From NCBI RefSeq assembly GCF_932294415.1, contig NC_065541.1, positions 30,240,790 to 30,304,789 on the forward strand: 64,000 nucleotides of DNA, written 5' to 3'. The DNA comes from Quercus robur (lineage: Eukaryota; Streptophyta; Magnoliopsida; Fagales; Fagaceae). The translations under genes were made by a program, and so were the position numbers. The notes beneath the pieces were generated by a model, which saw only the letters and a program-made list of their open reading frames with translations, was not told the origin of the DNA and did not search any database. Positions 12,000 through 22,549 of the stretch are shown piece after piece. Each line of letters starts with the position of its first letter. The first letter of the stretch is position 1.

Positions 12000-13360
12000 G
12001 GTGTAAATGCACTTTTAGTCCCTATATTTTGACTTTTTTCCATTTTAGTCCCTACATTTTATTTTTACCACTTTTAGTCCCTAAACCAATTAACGCGGGA
12101 CATTTAAGTCCTTGAAGCACCATTCCATCACCAAACTAATGGGGAAACTGACAGATTAATAAAATAATAATAAAATTTCTAACCTTCTTATTTTTTAAAA
12201 AAGAAAAGAAAAGATTTTCAATTAATTTTGTTTCTCTTTTTATGGGAAGAACATGAAGAACATGTTCATGTTCTTTGTGTTCTTCCCTATAATCAATCTC
12301 TAGCAAAAAACAAACCCTAAACCTAGATCCTAACCAAACCCCAAACCCATATCCCCAGTAAAGCAAACCTTAGCCTTCAAATCCATAAATTTTCTTGGCA
12401 AACAAACAAAAAAAAAAAAAACCCACTAAAAAAAAAAAAAAAAAAAAAAAAAACCCAAATCACCATGACCGAATCAAAGAACATGAAGATCAAACCCAAG
12501 CAAAAAAATAGAAACAATTGAAATCTGCCACTAAAAAGAAAGGTTAAGACCCATGAAAAACAACCCACCCACGCTATCCATCAAGTCACCAAATCAAACA
12601 ACTAAGATCCAAAATCCATCAACCAAAAATTGTACAATCTTGATCACCAAATCCACCTCCAACCCACTAAAAGCAAGTCCCACCGACTAGCGGTTGAACG
12701 GAACCCAAAAAAAAAAAAAAAAAACCCTTTTCGTTCATTGGCCTTGGCTCGTACAACTACAAACTACAAAACCTTACAAAACGACATAGACAAAGGAAAG
12801 CAAATAGTCTTAATCGCCCTCAGGCGACCAATTCAATTCCAAAAAAAAAAAAAGAAACCCAAACAGGCAGCTCTCCTCCACGAATGACAAATTTGATTTG
12901 ATTTGATCTGATCTGGAAATGGAGTCGTTGACGTCGTCGATGTTTGTGGAACTGGAAGACTACGGTCAGAAGGTAGACCGACTCGGCGGATCTGTGAGGT
13001 TTTGTTGAACTACCCGGAGGGTACAACGATGCTAAAGGAGCTCATTCAGAATTACGTTTTTAACGAAATGAACACATGTTCTAGATTCTTTATGTTCTTC
13101 AAAAAAAAAAAAAAAAGAAACAAAATTAATTGAAAATCTTTTCTTTTCTTTTTAAAAAAATAAGAAGGTTAGAAATTTTATTATTATTTTATTAATTCGT
13201 CAGTTTTCCCGTTAGTTTGGTGACAAAATGGTGCTTCAAGGACTTAAATGTCTCGCGTTAATTGGTTTAGGGACTAAAATTGGTAAAAATAAAATGTAGA
13301 AACTAAAATGGAAAAAAAAAAAAAAAGTCAAAATTTAAGGACTAAAAGTACATTTACGCC
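12000..13360. mobile_element. Long-TIR Mutator/Foldback-like element carrying a host gene piece
   Basis: The left end (GGTGTAAATGCACTTTTAG) and the reverse complement of the right end (GGCGTAAATGTACTTTTAG) match, and similarity continues for about 270 bases (12000-12270 against 13080-13360). Flanks AGAAAAGAA and AATAAAGAA match at 7 of 9 positions, compatible with a Mutator-type 9-bp target duplication. The interior holds poly(A) runs and a sacsin-like fragment. No transposase is encoded, so it is non-autonomous. Confidence 0.8.
12919..13053 (+). pseudogene. Captured sacsin-like gene fragment (N-terminus)
   Basis: From the ATG at 12919 the frame reads MESLTSSMFVELEDYGQKVD. After a one-base deletion near 12980 it continues RRICEVLLNYPEGTTMLKEL and IQN. 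This matches the start of plant sacsin-like proteins, where an HSP90-type ATPase fold begins with QKVDLTRRI and YPEGTT-LKELIQNADDA. Homology stops at about 13053, before the ADDAGA motif, and TIR sequence begins soon after. It lies between the TIRs, so it is a Pack-MULE-style capture. It cannot encode a functional protein. Confidence 0.82.
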
Positions 13361-14904
13361 AATAAAGAAAGAATGTGGTCAAATTTTGAGACCTATGTGA
13401 GCCTTCACCTACCCCCCTTATTTCCCAACCACTCATTCTCACAAAATATCTCACCCTCTCCCTTGGCTGGCTAGTGAAGGGGCTGCCTTCATTTTCTTTT
13501 ATTGTCACACTCAAGCATAAACACACCCACATACACTACTCTCTACATCTCTCTTTCATTCTTTCACTGGTGCACATCTCATAGCCACCTCCACCATTTT
13601 TTCGACAAGGTTTACCAGAAAACTCCATAGGAAAAAGTTAAGGCTCACTCATACCTTTTATTTGAGGTAAAAATTTCTAATCTTTTTGGTGGGTTTTATA
13701 CTTTTGCATGAGGTTCTTTTAATCTAAGTTTTGGAAATGATATTCATGTGATTTTTGAGCTTCTTGGGTGATATTCTTGTGATTGTGTATATGGGTTTTT
13801 GATTTGGTGGACTTATTTGATGAGTGGGTTTATGGTTTTAACAAATGGTATCTATCTAAGGTTTATTTATGGTGGAAATTTATGGGTTTTGAACTATATC
13901 ATATGATAGTTGGTAAATCAAAATTTTCCATTGCTATTGGGTTTATTTGGAGCTAGTTAAAGATTTATATTGTTTGTCCTGGAGGATATTGTGATTTTGG
14001 TTTCATGGGTCTCTTGATGATGTTGTGTAAACCTTGTGGGAACTACTTATTAAGTGTTGAAGTTTTAATGTTAGGGAGAATACCTTAAATGATTTAAGTC
14101 TATAAATTAGAGTCTATGCCTTGTAAATTAAATTGTTGAGAAACTTTGGAAGTGGAATACATTATTTGTGAGGTTAAATACTTAGGCTTGCCTAATTAAT
14201 TTCTTATTTAGTGATTTCTAATTTGTAGCTAGATGCAATATCAAGCCTTGTGCTTATCGTGATAGTTTTGCTTGATATTGTTTAAGTTCTAACTAATCTC
14301 CTTTGGAGCTTGAGGAATTAGGCTTTGCGGGGTGCGAGGTAAGTAGCTTTTTAATGAGATTTTTGGAAAATAACCTTGTTGCATAAACGTTGTTTTTGGG
14401 TCAAACATATTTTGGAAAATTATTTGTGGGATTATGTTTTCTTAAAAAATGTTGTGTTATGACCCTGTTATATATGATTACATATGAAAAGTTCATCATG
14501 TTTAATATTACATATGGGGAAATGCATGAATATTTGACTTGGAAAAAAAAAGTATATTTGAATTCATTTGATAGTGGATTTCATGGATTTATGGTATTAC
14601 TTTGGAAATACTAAAGATGTTTTGTCTTAAATTGTATTATTTGGGAAATTGATGCAAAATATTTTTGACAAAAAATGATTTTGAGGACTTTGAGAATATT
14701 GTGGATATTTGGTTATTGAAATATCTTATGAAACTACTTGGAAGTAAACTATATAGTTTGAATACATTTAACTTGTGAGCTTTTGATGTGGGTTTGCCCT
14801 TGTGCTATGATGTTGGTGATTACCCCGTCTTTGTGATGACATCTTGGTGACGTGTGATTACTTCGTCTTTGTGATGACAAGTCAGGTTGGAAGCTCCCAC
14901 TTTG

Positions 14905-15200
14905 CATGACATGGGTAAATCCTTAAGTGTATGAGTGAGGTTGCTGCCCATAAGGCCAAAAAGACCACATGCAAAAGGGGTATTGTGTGATGCATCATTC
15001 CCTACTGCATATAAGGGGAAGTGGTAAATCCTTGTGTGTGTGGGTGAGGCTAGGCAAGGCCAAGAGGCCATCTGCAAAAGAGGTACTACATGACATGTTA
15101 TCCCCTGCTGCCAATGAGAGGATAGGTAAATCCTTGAAGGTGTGGGTGAGGCTAGACAAGGCCGTTAGACCACATGCCAAAAGAGATACGTATCATGCTA
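14905..15200. repeat. Tandem repeat inside the 4-kb LTR, ~105-110 bp x 2.7
   Basis: The segment starting GGTAAATCCTT followed by GTGAGGCTAGRCAAGGCC recurs at about 14914, 15024 and 15127. It lies within the solo LTR and accounts for the short ORFs there. Confidence 0.75.
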
Positions 15201-15969
15201 GTGTGTTTGGGTTCTGAATAGTCTGTGGCGGTATGATGTCTTAGTAACATTTCCGTCTTTGTGGCACCTTGGGTGAGGTTTTTGGTTTTGAAATAATATT
15301 GGATATTTTGGGAAACTTGGTACTCAATTATTTCTATTATTCTTGTCATGTTGTTAATGAATTGTTTTTGCATAAATAAAATGGAAATTCCCAAATTATA
15401 GCATGTTTTGTAAAATGCTCATTATTATGAAACTTGCATTTCCCCCGCCCCCATTAATTATGTTACTTATTGGGTTTTAGCTCATCCCACACTCTAACAG
15501 CTTTTTAGATCAATTAGTTATACATGGGGTATGCAATTTGCTTTATTTGGTGGTAATTGGAGTGCTATATTAAATTGGGAGACTTTTTCTGTAAATCGTT
15601 GGTGACTCAATTATTCTATGTTCAACAAGGCCTTAATAAATTCCATGGGAGGTTGGGCACTTGAGGTATGTTAGCCTTAGGCGTGGTAGGCCCAGATTTG
15701 ATGTTGAGATTGTCTATTCTTGATAAAATTGTGACCTTGTGTAATCTATTTGGAGTTTTGTAATATATTCATGTATCATATGGAGGCATATGATTTTTAG
15801 TCATTATTTGTAAATGTGTTACAGAACTCTGACTTGTAATGTGGAGATTTCAGTATATATATTCTAATCATGTGGAAAAGAAAAGAAAAGAAAAATCTCT
15901 TACAGTTTCTTTCTTGATGGTTCTTTTCTCATACTTTGGACCCATTTGGGTTCGGGACGTGACAGACGG

Positions 15970-16098
15970 CTCCCTTTCAAAGGAACCAACTAAGTCATCA
16001 ACCATGGACTCATACCCCAATGGAGAGACCTTGTCGTTACCCTACTCCAAACGGACATACGACAAATATTCACTTATCACGTCATTATTACTTGACAT
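15970..16098 (-). pseudogene. N-terminal part of the gag-like ORF, cut off by the solo LTR
   Basis: From an ATG at 16098 (minus) the frame reads MSSNNDVISEYLSYVRLE, hits a stop, then continues in frame NDKVSPLGYESMVDDLVGSF up to the target duplication of the solo LTR. It resumes across the LTR as an acidic segment (FFAEDEE) at ~11955, which shows the LTR inserted into this frame. Confidence 0.6.
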
Positions 16099-16109
16099 CT
16101 TTTCACCTA

Positions 16110-16785
16110 CAAGCGACGAATGAAAAAATTACTCACATGACAACCAAACACTGGACCAACGACCATCCCAACTACAAATAAATAAATGAAAAAGATTTGA
16201 GGAATAGAAACTTACCCGATAGAAGTGACAATTGAAGAGCAACAAACGAAATGTTGAAACAGCCAGCTCTAAAATCGACGAATGATCTCAAAGACCGACG
16301 AAAGAACGAGTAAATAAAAAGAAATTACTCAAAAAAGGTGAAAAAGAAAAAAAAAAAAAATCAAAAGCAAGTTCACATCAATCTATTGTATGATTGCTTA
16401 GATACATCATAATAATGTCGAGTGAAACATGCATAAAGCATAATTTGGTGACGTAAAAAATCACCTTTTATCGAATAGCTTTTGTTGTTAGTGTTGGATC
16501 CGCCATAATACAAACAAAAAAAGATATTCGATAATTTGTTTACTGTCTTAAGTTTTTCATGAAAGAAGTTTACTGTCTTAAGTTTTTCATGAAAGAAGAT
16601 TCGAATTTATGATATCTACTTTATAATAATTGTTTTTTTTATTATTAAATCAAAACATCAATTAATTCTTTTACACGGATAAAAGTGATTAAAACTATTT
16701 CCCATACCTCCCTTTATTCTGACATTAAAATTTATAAAAAAATGAATGATTATCTAAAAAAAACATTTTTTAGAAAATTATTTTA
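16110..16785. other. Element flank, no gene seen
   Basis: AT-rich DNA upstream of the gag-like remnant. A 30-base direct repeat containing TTTACTGTCTTAAGTTTTTC lies at ~16538-16597. Nothing else was recognised. Confidence 0.4.
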
Positions 16786-16883
16786 TCTATATATGTAAAA
16801 CCGAAAGCTTTGAAATTCTCATAAATTTTTACGTTAGCACAATATTTAAATAAAATTATTTTTGTTTAGTTCAAACGTAATAA

Positions 16884-17035
16884 GGCCAAAATGGGCAAAT
16901 GCCCTTTTTTCGGAAATTAAACATCTTTGTGCCCTCATTCTGAAACTAAATAGGGAAATGCCCCTCTTTTGTAACTCGATAATGCTAAAATCGAGTTATA
17001 TGAAATACTCGATACTATAATAATCGAGTTATACA
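16884..17035 (+). repeat. Left terminal inverted repeat of the giant MULE
   Basis: Pairs with 52390-52541. The outer ~90 bases are unique-looking. The inner part has the inverted motif pairs AACTCGAT ... ATCGAGTT, which continue to about 17226. Confidence 0.85.
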
Positions 17036-17226
17036 CAGGTTTTTCCCGCACTGCTGGCATTTTTTTTTTTGAATCTCTACATAACTCGATTATTTAAAAA
17101 TCGAGTTAGTTATACTGTTATAAACCCTGATTTCGTACTGTCTTTGTGTCAGGTGGAGTGTTTCAATGTAACTCGATTACTGTAATATCGAGTTATAAAG
17201 TATACTTGATATCCGTAAAGTCGAGT
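16975..17226. repeat. Subterminal AACTCGAT/ATCGAGTT motif cluster 1
   Basis: At least four inverted motif pairs separated by short spacers. Each pair can form a small hairpin or a two-sided protein-binding site. Because the motif also recurs at the other end and in internal clusters of the element, transposase binding or promoter function is a reasonable inference. Confidence 0.75.
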
Positions 17227-17809
17227 TATTCTCTTATAATTTCTGCACACCTTCTCCCACTCAGTGTGCCTTGCTCTCTGCTGAACTGAGGACTTTCTGC
17301 TGAACTGAGTTGGAACTCCTCCACGGATCAACAGCGGCTTTCTTCAAACTCAATTGAAATTTGTATCACCTTAGGTAAAAAATTCACATCACAATTTTAG
17401 GGCAATGTTATTTTCATTTGATATTGTACTAAATTTTGATTTTTTAGGTTGAATGAATGTGAAGTAAGTACATTGGTGTGATTTTGGTTATTTGTTGTAG
17501 TAAACGTTGGTGAGAAGAGAATGAAATAATTTCTTTACTATAGCAACATTTTGTATTGCACATAATCATCATTGGTCAGACATTTACAACAACATTTAGT
17601 GTTGAAGACAATGTGTAGACATTACCAACAATGTCTATTGTTTATGGTCAAATGTTGGTGTTAGTGTTAGTATTTCATTTTTAGCATGCAATAGTACACA
17701 ATTTTATGAATGTCTTTGCTGTGTACCATTCTATGCAGGATTACATTATTTAGCAACAGTTGATACACACTGTTAACTTGATCATTTGGTGTTATTGTAT
17801 TCAGTGTCA

Positions 17810-18259
17810 ATGTCTGGTTTTGGCAACCCACAACTCTATAGGCCTCATGATGTGTTCACTGCTATGGGTCGTTGTTGGGTATTGGAAGATGAGTTCAGCT
17901 ATCCAATCAATCCGAATTTGCGAAATAGTGCTTACGTTCACAATACCATGAGACAGGAGTGGGCTTGGTTATTTCGTGAACAACAAATGTTTTATGATGA
18001 GTTGGTTGGTTTTAAGTTGCCAGTGCCTCGGCGACTCGCATCACAAATGCCCAGAGACAGCATCGACGAACTTCGTAAAGCATTGAACCGCATAAGAGAA
18101 GAAAATAATCGAATGAAGATACGTCTTAATCGATATCGGACCTAAGTCGAGATTCGAGAGTCAGTGCAGGAAGGGTGGTACGAGCATGCACAGTTCATGC
18201 AATCACTTCTTGCTGATCCCATTTATCAGTCAGACGTGGAGATGTCAGATGAAGAGTAA
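17810..18259 (+). pseudogene. Small coiled-coil protein A of the giant MULE (one in-frame stop)
   Basis: Family not recognised. The likely start is the ATG at 17810 (MSGFGNPQLYRPHDVF); an upstream in-frame ATG exists at 17786. The protein has an LPVPRR-LASQMPRD segment, then a basic coiled-coil region with RIREENNRMKIRLNRYR. A TAA at 18143-18145 interrupts it, but the same frame runs on 37 codons (VEIRESVQEGWYEHAQFMQS) to an acidic end DVEMSDEE and stop at 18257-18259, about 149 residues in all. It is related to the proteins at 18554-18934 and 21905-22519 through the LPR-x(n)-ENN-M-RR-RYR core. The cluster-1 motif array lies ~580 bases upstream. Confidence 0.6.
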
Positions 18260-18519
18260 TCGTGTCGTGTCGTGGTGTAATTAGATTTTGTTGGAGAACT
18301 ATTTTGCTTAACTATGTGTTATATGTATGGTTGCATTTGTAATATGTAAACCTTATTATTGATTATGAGAAGCATGCACGTTATTCGTAATGTAGATTAT
18401 TCTCACATAAGTCATAAAAGTCAAATATTCTCACACATGATGTTTTTCAATAAGCACGTACGACATAACACAGAAAACATAAAATAACTTACACTAACAT
18501 TATTAACTTAACCATAGAC

Positions 18520-18541
18520 ATAACACACACACACACACACA
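18520..18541. repeat. (AC)n microsatellite
   Basis: A short CA repeat just 3' of the convergent small gene. Confidence 0.7.
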
Positions 18542-18553
18542 CCACAGTGGCAT

Positions 18554-18934
18554 TCATTCTGATAGGTAGTACTCGTAGTTGAGGACATTGTTACGTTCTG
18601 CCGGAGTGAGTTGCCTGTTTGTTGCAACGGCTTGCTCCTCCGCCAATTGTAGCATATGATACCTGGACCTACGAAGTATCATAAGATTGTTCTCTTTTTT
18701 TATTTTCGTCACTGCACGCTCATATTGGTGCATGTTTTGTCGTGGCAGTGTGAGCGAGCTTCGCTCGACAAGAGGCGCTCCGATTTGCAGGAGATCATTG
18801 TGCAGAGCGTTGGACTCGTTCACGCGAAAGTCCCACTCCTGTTGCAATCCGGCATAGTATTCCCTCTCGTCAGAATCTCTTTGCGTTCTATAGTTATTTG
18901 GAAAATGAGGTAGCATCCAATTACGCATTGACAT
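18554..18934 (-). CDS. Small coiled-coil protein B of the giant MULE
   Basis: 126 residues, intact, from ATG 18934. Family not recognised. It shows aromatic/acidic N-terminal sequence (NWMLPHFPNNYRTQRDSDER), then LTLPRQNMHQYERAVTKIKK and ENNLMILRRSRYHM, a predicted coiled coil. It is convergent with protein A and shares its core motif, so the two probably arose by duplication and inversion inside the element. No catalytic motif or membrane segment is visible. It could be an accessory or DNA-binding partner, but that is a guess. Confidence 0.55.
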   Translation of the reverse strand: MSMRNWMLPHFPNNYRTQRDSDEREYYAGLQQEWDFRVNESNALHNDLLQIGAPLVERSSLTLPRQNMHQYERAVTKIKKENNLMILRRSRYHMLQLAEEQAVATNRQLTPAERNNVLNYEYYLSE

Positions 18935-19639
18935 TGGAAAATGTGACTTTAGATCGGTATGTGTAGAAGTTTTGCAAGGGTAGATGTATGTAAATGGGAC
19001 TTCGGTATGTGTAGATGTTTTGCAAGGGTAGATGTAAATGGGACTTTATATAGGGGTTTTGCAAGAGCAAGTATTCAGGTGGATGTGAGTATAAGTATTC
19101 ACGTGAATAAAGATGATATGAGTTGACAGTATATTGTTCAGTGGCGTCTGTTGGTGCATGTGATTCGTTGAGGTAGCTGTTTCATATGGCTATAGCTTGT
19201 GCTACAGTAGCGGGCTGGTGATGTGTACTGCAAAAGAGGTTGCGTATTTATTCACGTGAAGACTATTCAACATTGATGTGCTTCATCTGACATGATTTGA
19301 CGAGACAATGTTGAGCTGTGTTAAATGTATCATAAACTTCTCAGGGATGCTATAGGTACATCCTTTAAAAATGTTGCATTGCAAAAGGATGCATAGCTGT
19401 GTATTGACGTGCGTCTAGGTGATATGACTGGATAGGGTTCAACAGTGCAAAGCTATTGAGCAGCACTACAAACATCAATGTAGCAATAGGACCAATAACA
19501 CTCGAAATTGATGCACAAAATTTTCTGCGTTGCTATGTGTATTGACGTGAGTGTGGATGGGTACTTCTGGTCAGGGTTCAACAATACTGAGCTATCCACC
19601 GTAGCTACAGTCATTGCTCCCTATGGTGGAATTTGGCAA

Positions 19640-20358
19640 GTGTGATTGAAGAAAGCTGATAACAACATTAGGTTTTGTAATGGTTGGCAGGATTTCGCTG
19701 AATACCATTCTATCTGTTATGGTTATTTTTTAGTCTTCAGATATGAAGGAAATTCAAGCTTCCATATTGTTATATTTGATAAGACTGCCACTGAGATTCA
19801 ATATCCACGTAGGAAGAATTGTAAATTGGAAGATCATCAGGTAAAAATATCAAAAACTTAGATGAAGATGATACAAACATTTCTTCCTTAATGTACAAAC
19901 CCATAAAACATGAAGTCAGAGAAAAGTTTGTTCTTAAAAAATTACAGATTATGTCCAGAGGAAGAGAGAGAGAGCAATCCAAGCAGCCAAAAAATTGAAG
20001 CCTAAAAATCCTTCTTTCATGGGTATCTCGTGGCCACATAATATGGTGAGCCTTTATACATAATGTGATTATGATGTTCTCTTAAATATGGCTTGGAAAC
20101 ATATATGAGAAGCAAGTATATTATTGGGAAGCAATTTGTCACACATCAATGTCTTGTGCTATTACCCTCCATCAAAACATATTAAGCAATGAGATTCGGG
20201 GAAGGCTGGGTTGCATTTTTGAAAGACAATAATTTAGAAAAAGGAGATGTCACTGCCAATGAGGTGATCGAAAGGACTCCTGTTGTGATTAGTGTCTCAA
20301 TATTTCACTTGGTTGACCATCAGAGTTTGGACAAGGATAACCTATTTAAAATTTAAAC
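19640..20358 (+). pseudogene. Decayed B3-domain gene copy
   Basis: Frame pieces read NGWQDFAEYHSICYGYFLVF then YEGNSSFHIVIFDKTATEIQ (19680-19800), the C-terminal half of a first B3 domain. An acidic/basic linker follows (DEDDTNISSLMYKP, 19860-19990). After a break, GEGWVAFLKDNNLEKGDV and a VISVSIFHLV end appear (20195-20320), the second B3 domain. Stops and frame changes interrupt it and the 5' part is missing. It resembles but is not identical to the intact gene at 28360-30686, so the element holds two B3 copies of different age or origin. Confidence 0.75.
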
Positions 20359-21904
20359 TAGTGATGTTTATGCTTATATTTAATTAGGGACTTTGATCAG
20401 TACTATGGTTTATTTCTCTGACCAGTTTGGTATGTCTTGTTCAAAACTATTCAGAATTCCTGTGCTTCATCTGACATGACTTGTTGAGACAGTACTGAGC
20501 TGTGTTCAATGTATCATAAACTTTTCAGCCATGCTCTGCATCCTTGAAAACAGTGCATTGCAAAAGAAGGCATATCTGTGTATTGACTGGACAGGGTTGA
20601 ACAGTGCGAAGCTGTTAAGCAGCACATGTAGCACTACGAACAACATCTGTGTACCAATGGTGGGCAGCTCACACCCAAAATTGATGCATAGCCAATTCAG
20701 GGATGCTCTGCCTCTTCGAAAACGGTGCATTGCAAAGGGTTGCACATATGTGTATTCACGTGAGTGGGGATGGTTACGTGTGGTCAGGGTTCAATAGTTT
20801 CGAGATGTTGAGTATCACATGCAGAACTACATCAATCAAGTGTAGCAATGATGGACAGCTTACCCCCAAAAATTTGCTTACACTTTTGAAGGGTCCTCTG
20901 CATCCTTGAAAATAGTGCATTGCAAAATGTTGCATATCTGTTTATTCACGTGAGCATGGATGATATGACTGGACAGGGTTCAATAGTGTCGAGTTGTTGA
21001 GCAGCACATGCAGAACTGCGAACATGACTTCGCCGAACAGTGCCGAGCTGTGTTAGCCTTTTCCAACCTCACTTGCCAAATGCTAGTATTACGAGCAGTG
21101 AGTGTAGCAACAGTAGAGAGTTTTATCCCCCTGTTTCCCTACAAACTTTTCAGGGAGTATTTGCAGGTAGAAAATGTAGTTACATTTTCTCAACATCAAT
21201 GTAAAATTACATGAAGAAAACTATGCTTCCAAGTTTTACATCAATGGCTTCCGATCATCACAATTGCAATATTAGGGAGCTTTCAAGCAATGCTACAACA
21301 AACCAATAACTTGAATGAAACATTTCAAAGGCTAATCAGGCTTTTAGGCCTTTACTCTATTTTTAAGCAAACCAAATATCGTTGTGAGAGGGTGTTGGGT
21401 GAGCCATATGGATTTTCAGTGAGTGAGTGGTTAGTCTGGTTTGGACGAGTCTTTATGTAATGTATCTATATAAAGTAGGACACTATTACAACTAAGATAC
21501 ACAGATACGTGCATATTATATCGTGACTCAAACAAATCATATAAAAGAATTATTCGAATTATTGAATCATATGCGCGGTTGATCTATGTGGTTTGGATCA
21601 GTCTGTATGTATTGAATCTATTAAATTTTCCTACAAGTAATGTGCAATAAATATAATTTGGAGGCATTTCACTTCCTAAGGTTTTCCCTACATTACAAAG
21701 CAAAGGACATTGTTCGTCCATGACCCACATTACTTGAATGTAGCAACAAAGAACACGTATGAAAAAAATGAGAAAGTGATTTCACATAAACTTAGCCAAA
21801 AGTAATAAACAGTTAATCTTTAGAGTTGCAAAAGTTGAACATACATAATCATCATTTGTCACACATTAACAATAACATCATGTATTGCACATAATGTGTA
21901 GACA

Positions 21905-22519
21905 TTAACAACAACGTCTAATGTTCGTAGGTAGAAATTTTTGGAAATCATCATTGCTTGAATCTGAGAAGTCTGAAATATCTGTTTCATCATCTAACGC
22001 AGTAATTTCATTAATAGACTTCATGGCTCGCTCTTGCGCCTTCCCCTTTAGATGCTTCCTAGCCTTTTGGATTGCGTGAAAACGGTCTAGTCGCCTTTGC
22101 ATTTGATTGTTCTCTTGTTCAAGACGAGCAAGTATGTTGGCAGGTTCATCTCTAGGTAACTCGGCAGAGCGTGCCTTAGGAACTCGTAACCCGTGCCATC
22201 GACAATACACCTCTAACTCACACCTCTTCTCGTATAGGGTTGACCATGGTGGTTCTGCTATAGTGAACTCTATTGCGGTGGTATCTGTACTTAGTTTTGT
22301 AGGTTTGCCGACCATGATGTGTCCGACGCTTCCAAGATTCTCATACGTGTATATTGGCATATTAACGAAATCTCTCTTCTTTCCAACCCATTTTCCTCCA
22401 TAGTGGTCTGTGTATGTATGTAGTTGTTGATCTGTTGGAACTTGTGATGATGCATTTGTTGAAGTAGGTCCAAACTTGTTTCGCATTGTACGATTTGATG
22501 TTGACGCATTGCGACTCAT
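21905..22519 (-). CDS. Small coiled-coil protein C of the giant MULE
   Basis: 204 residues, intact, ATG at 22519. Family not recognised. It has a Ser/Thr-rich N-terminus, a middle GKWVGKKRDFVNMPIYTYEN region, then RVPKARSAELPRDEP and LARLEQENNQMQRRLDRFH (coiled coil) and an acidic tail (DDETDISDFSDSSNDD). The LPR...ENN.M.RRL.R core aligns with proteins A and B, and protein A also ends in an acidic tail. It is the longest family member and may be closest to the ancestral form. No enzyme motif is seen. Confidence 0.6.
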   Translation of the reverse strand: MSRNASTSNRTMRNKFGPTSTNASSQVPTDQQLHTYTDHYGGKWVGKKRDFVNMPIYTYENLGSVGHIMVGKPTKLSTDTTAIEFTIAEPPWSTLYEKRCELEVYCRWHGLRVPKARSAELPRDEPANILARLEQENNQMQRRLDRFHAIQKARKHLKGKAQERAMKSINEITALDDETDISDFSDSSNDDFQKFLPTNIRRCC

Positions 22520-22549
22520 AGCTTAATCAATCTACGAAGTTAGCGGGGT

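Larger units (their letters stand above)
11967..15964 (+). mobile_element. Solo LTR (chromovirus-like), 4.0 kb including nested insert
   Basis: Starts TGTAACGCCC and ends GGGTTCGGGACGTGACA, the termini typical of Tekay/Del-type gypsy LTRs. A perfect 5-bp target duplication GACGG flanks it (11962-11966, 15965-15969). Without the nested 1.36-kb element it is about 2.6 kb. No internal region or partner LTR is present, so it is a solo LTR left by LTR-LTR recombination. It interrupts the minus-strand gag-like frame. Confidence 0.88.
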
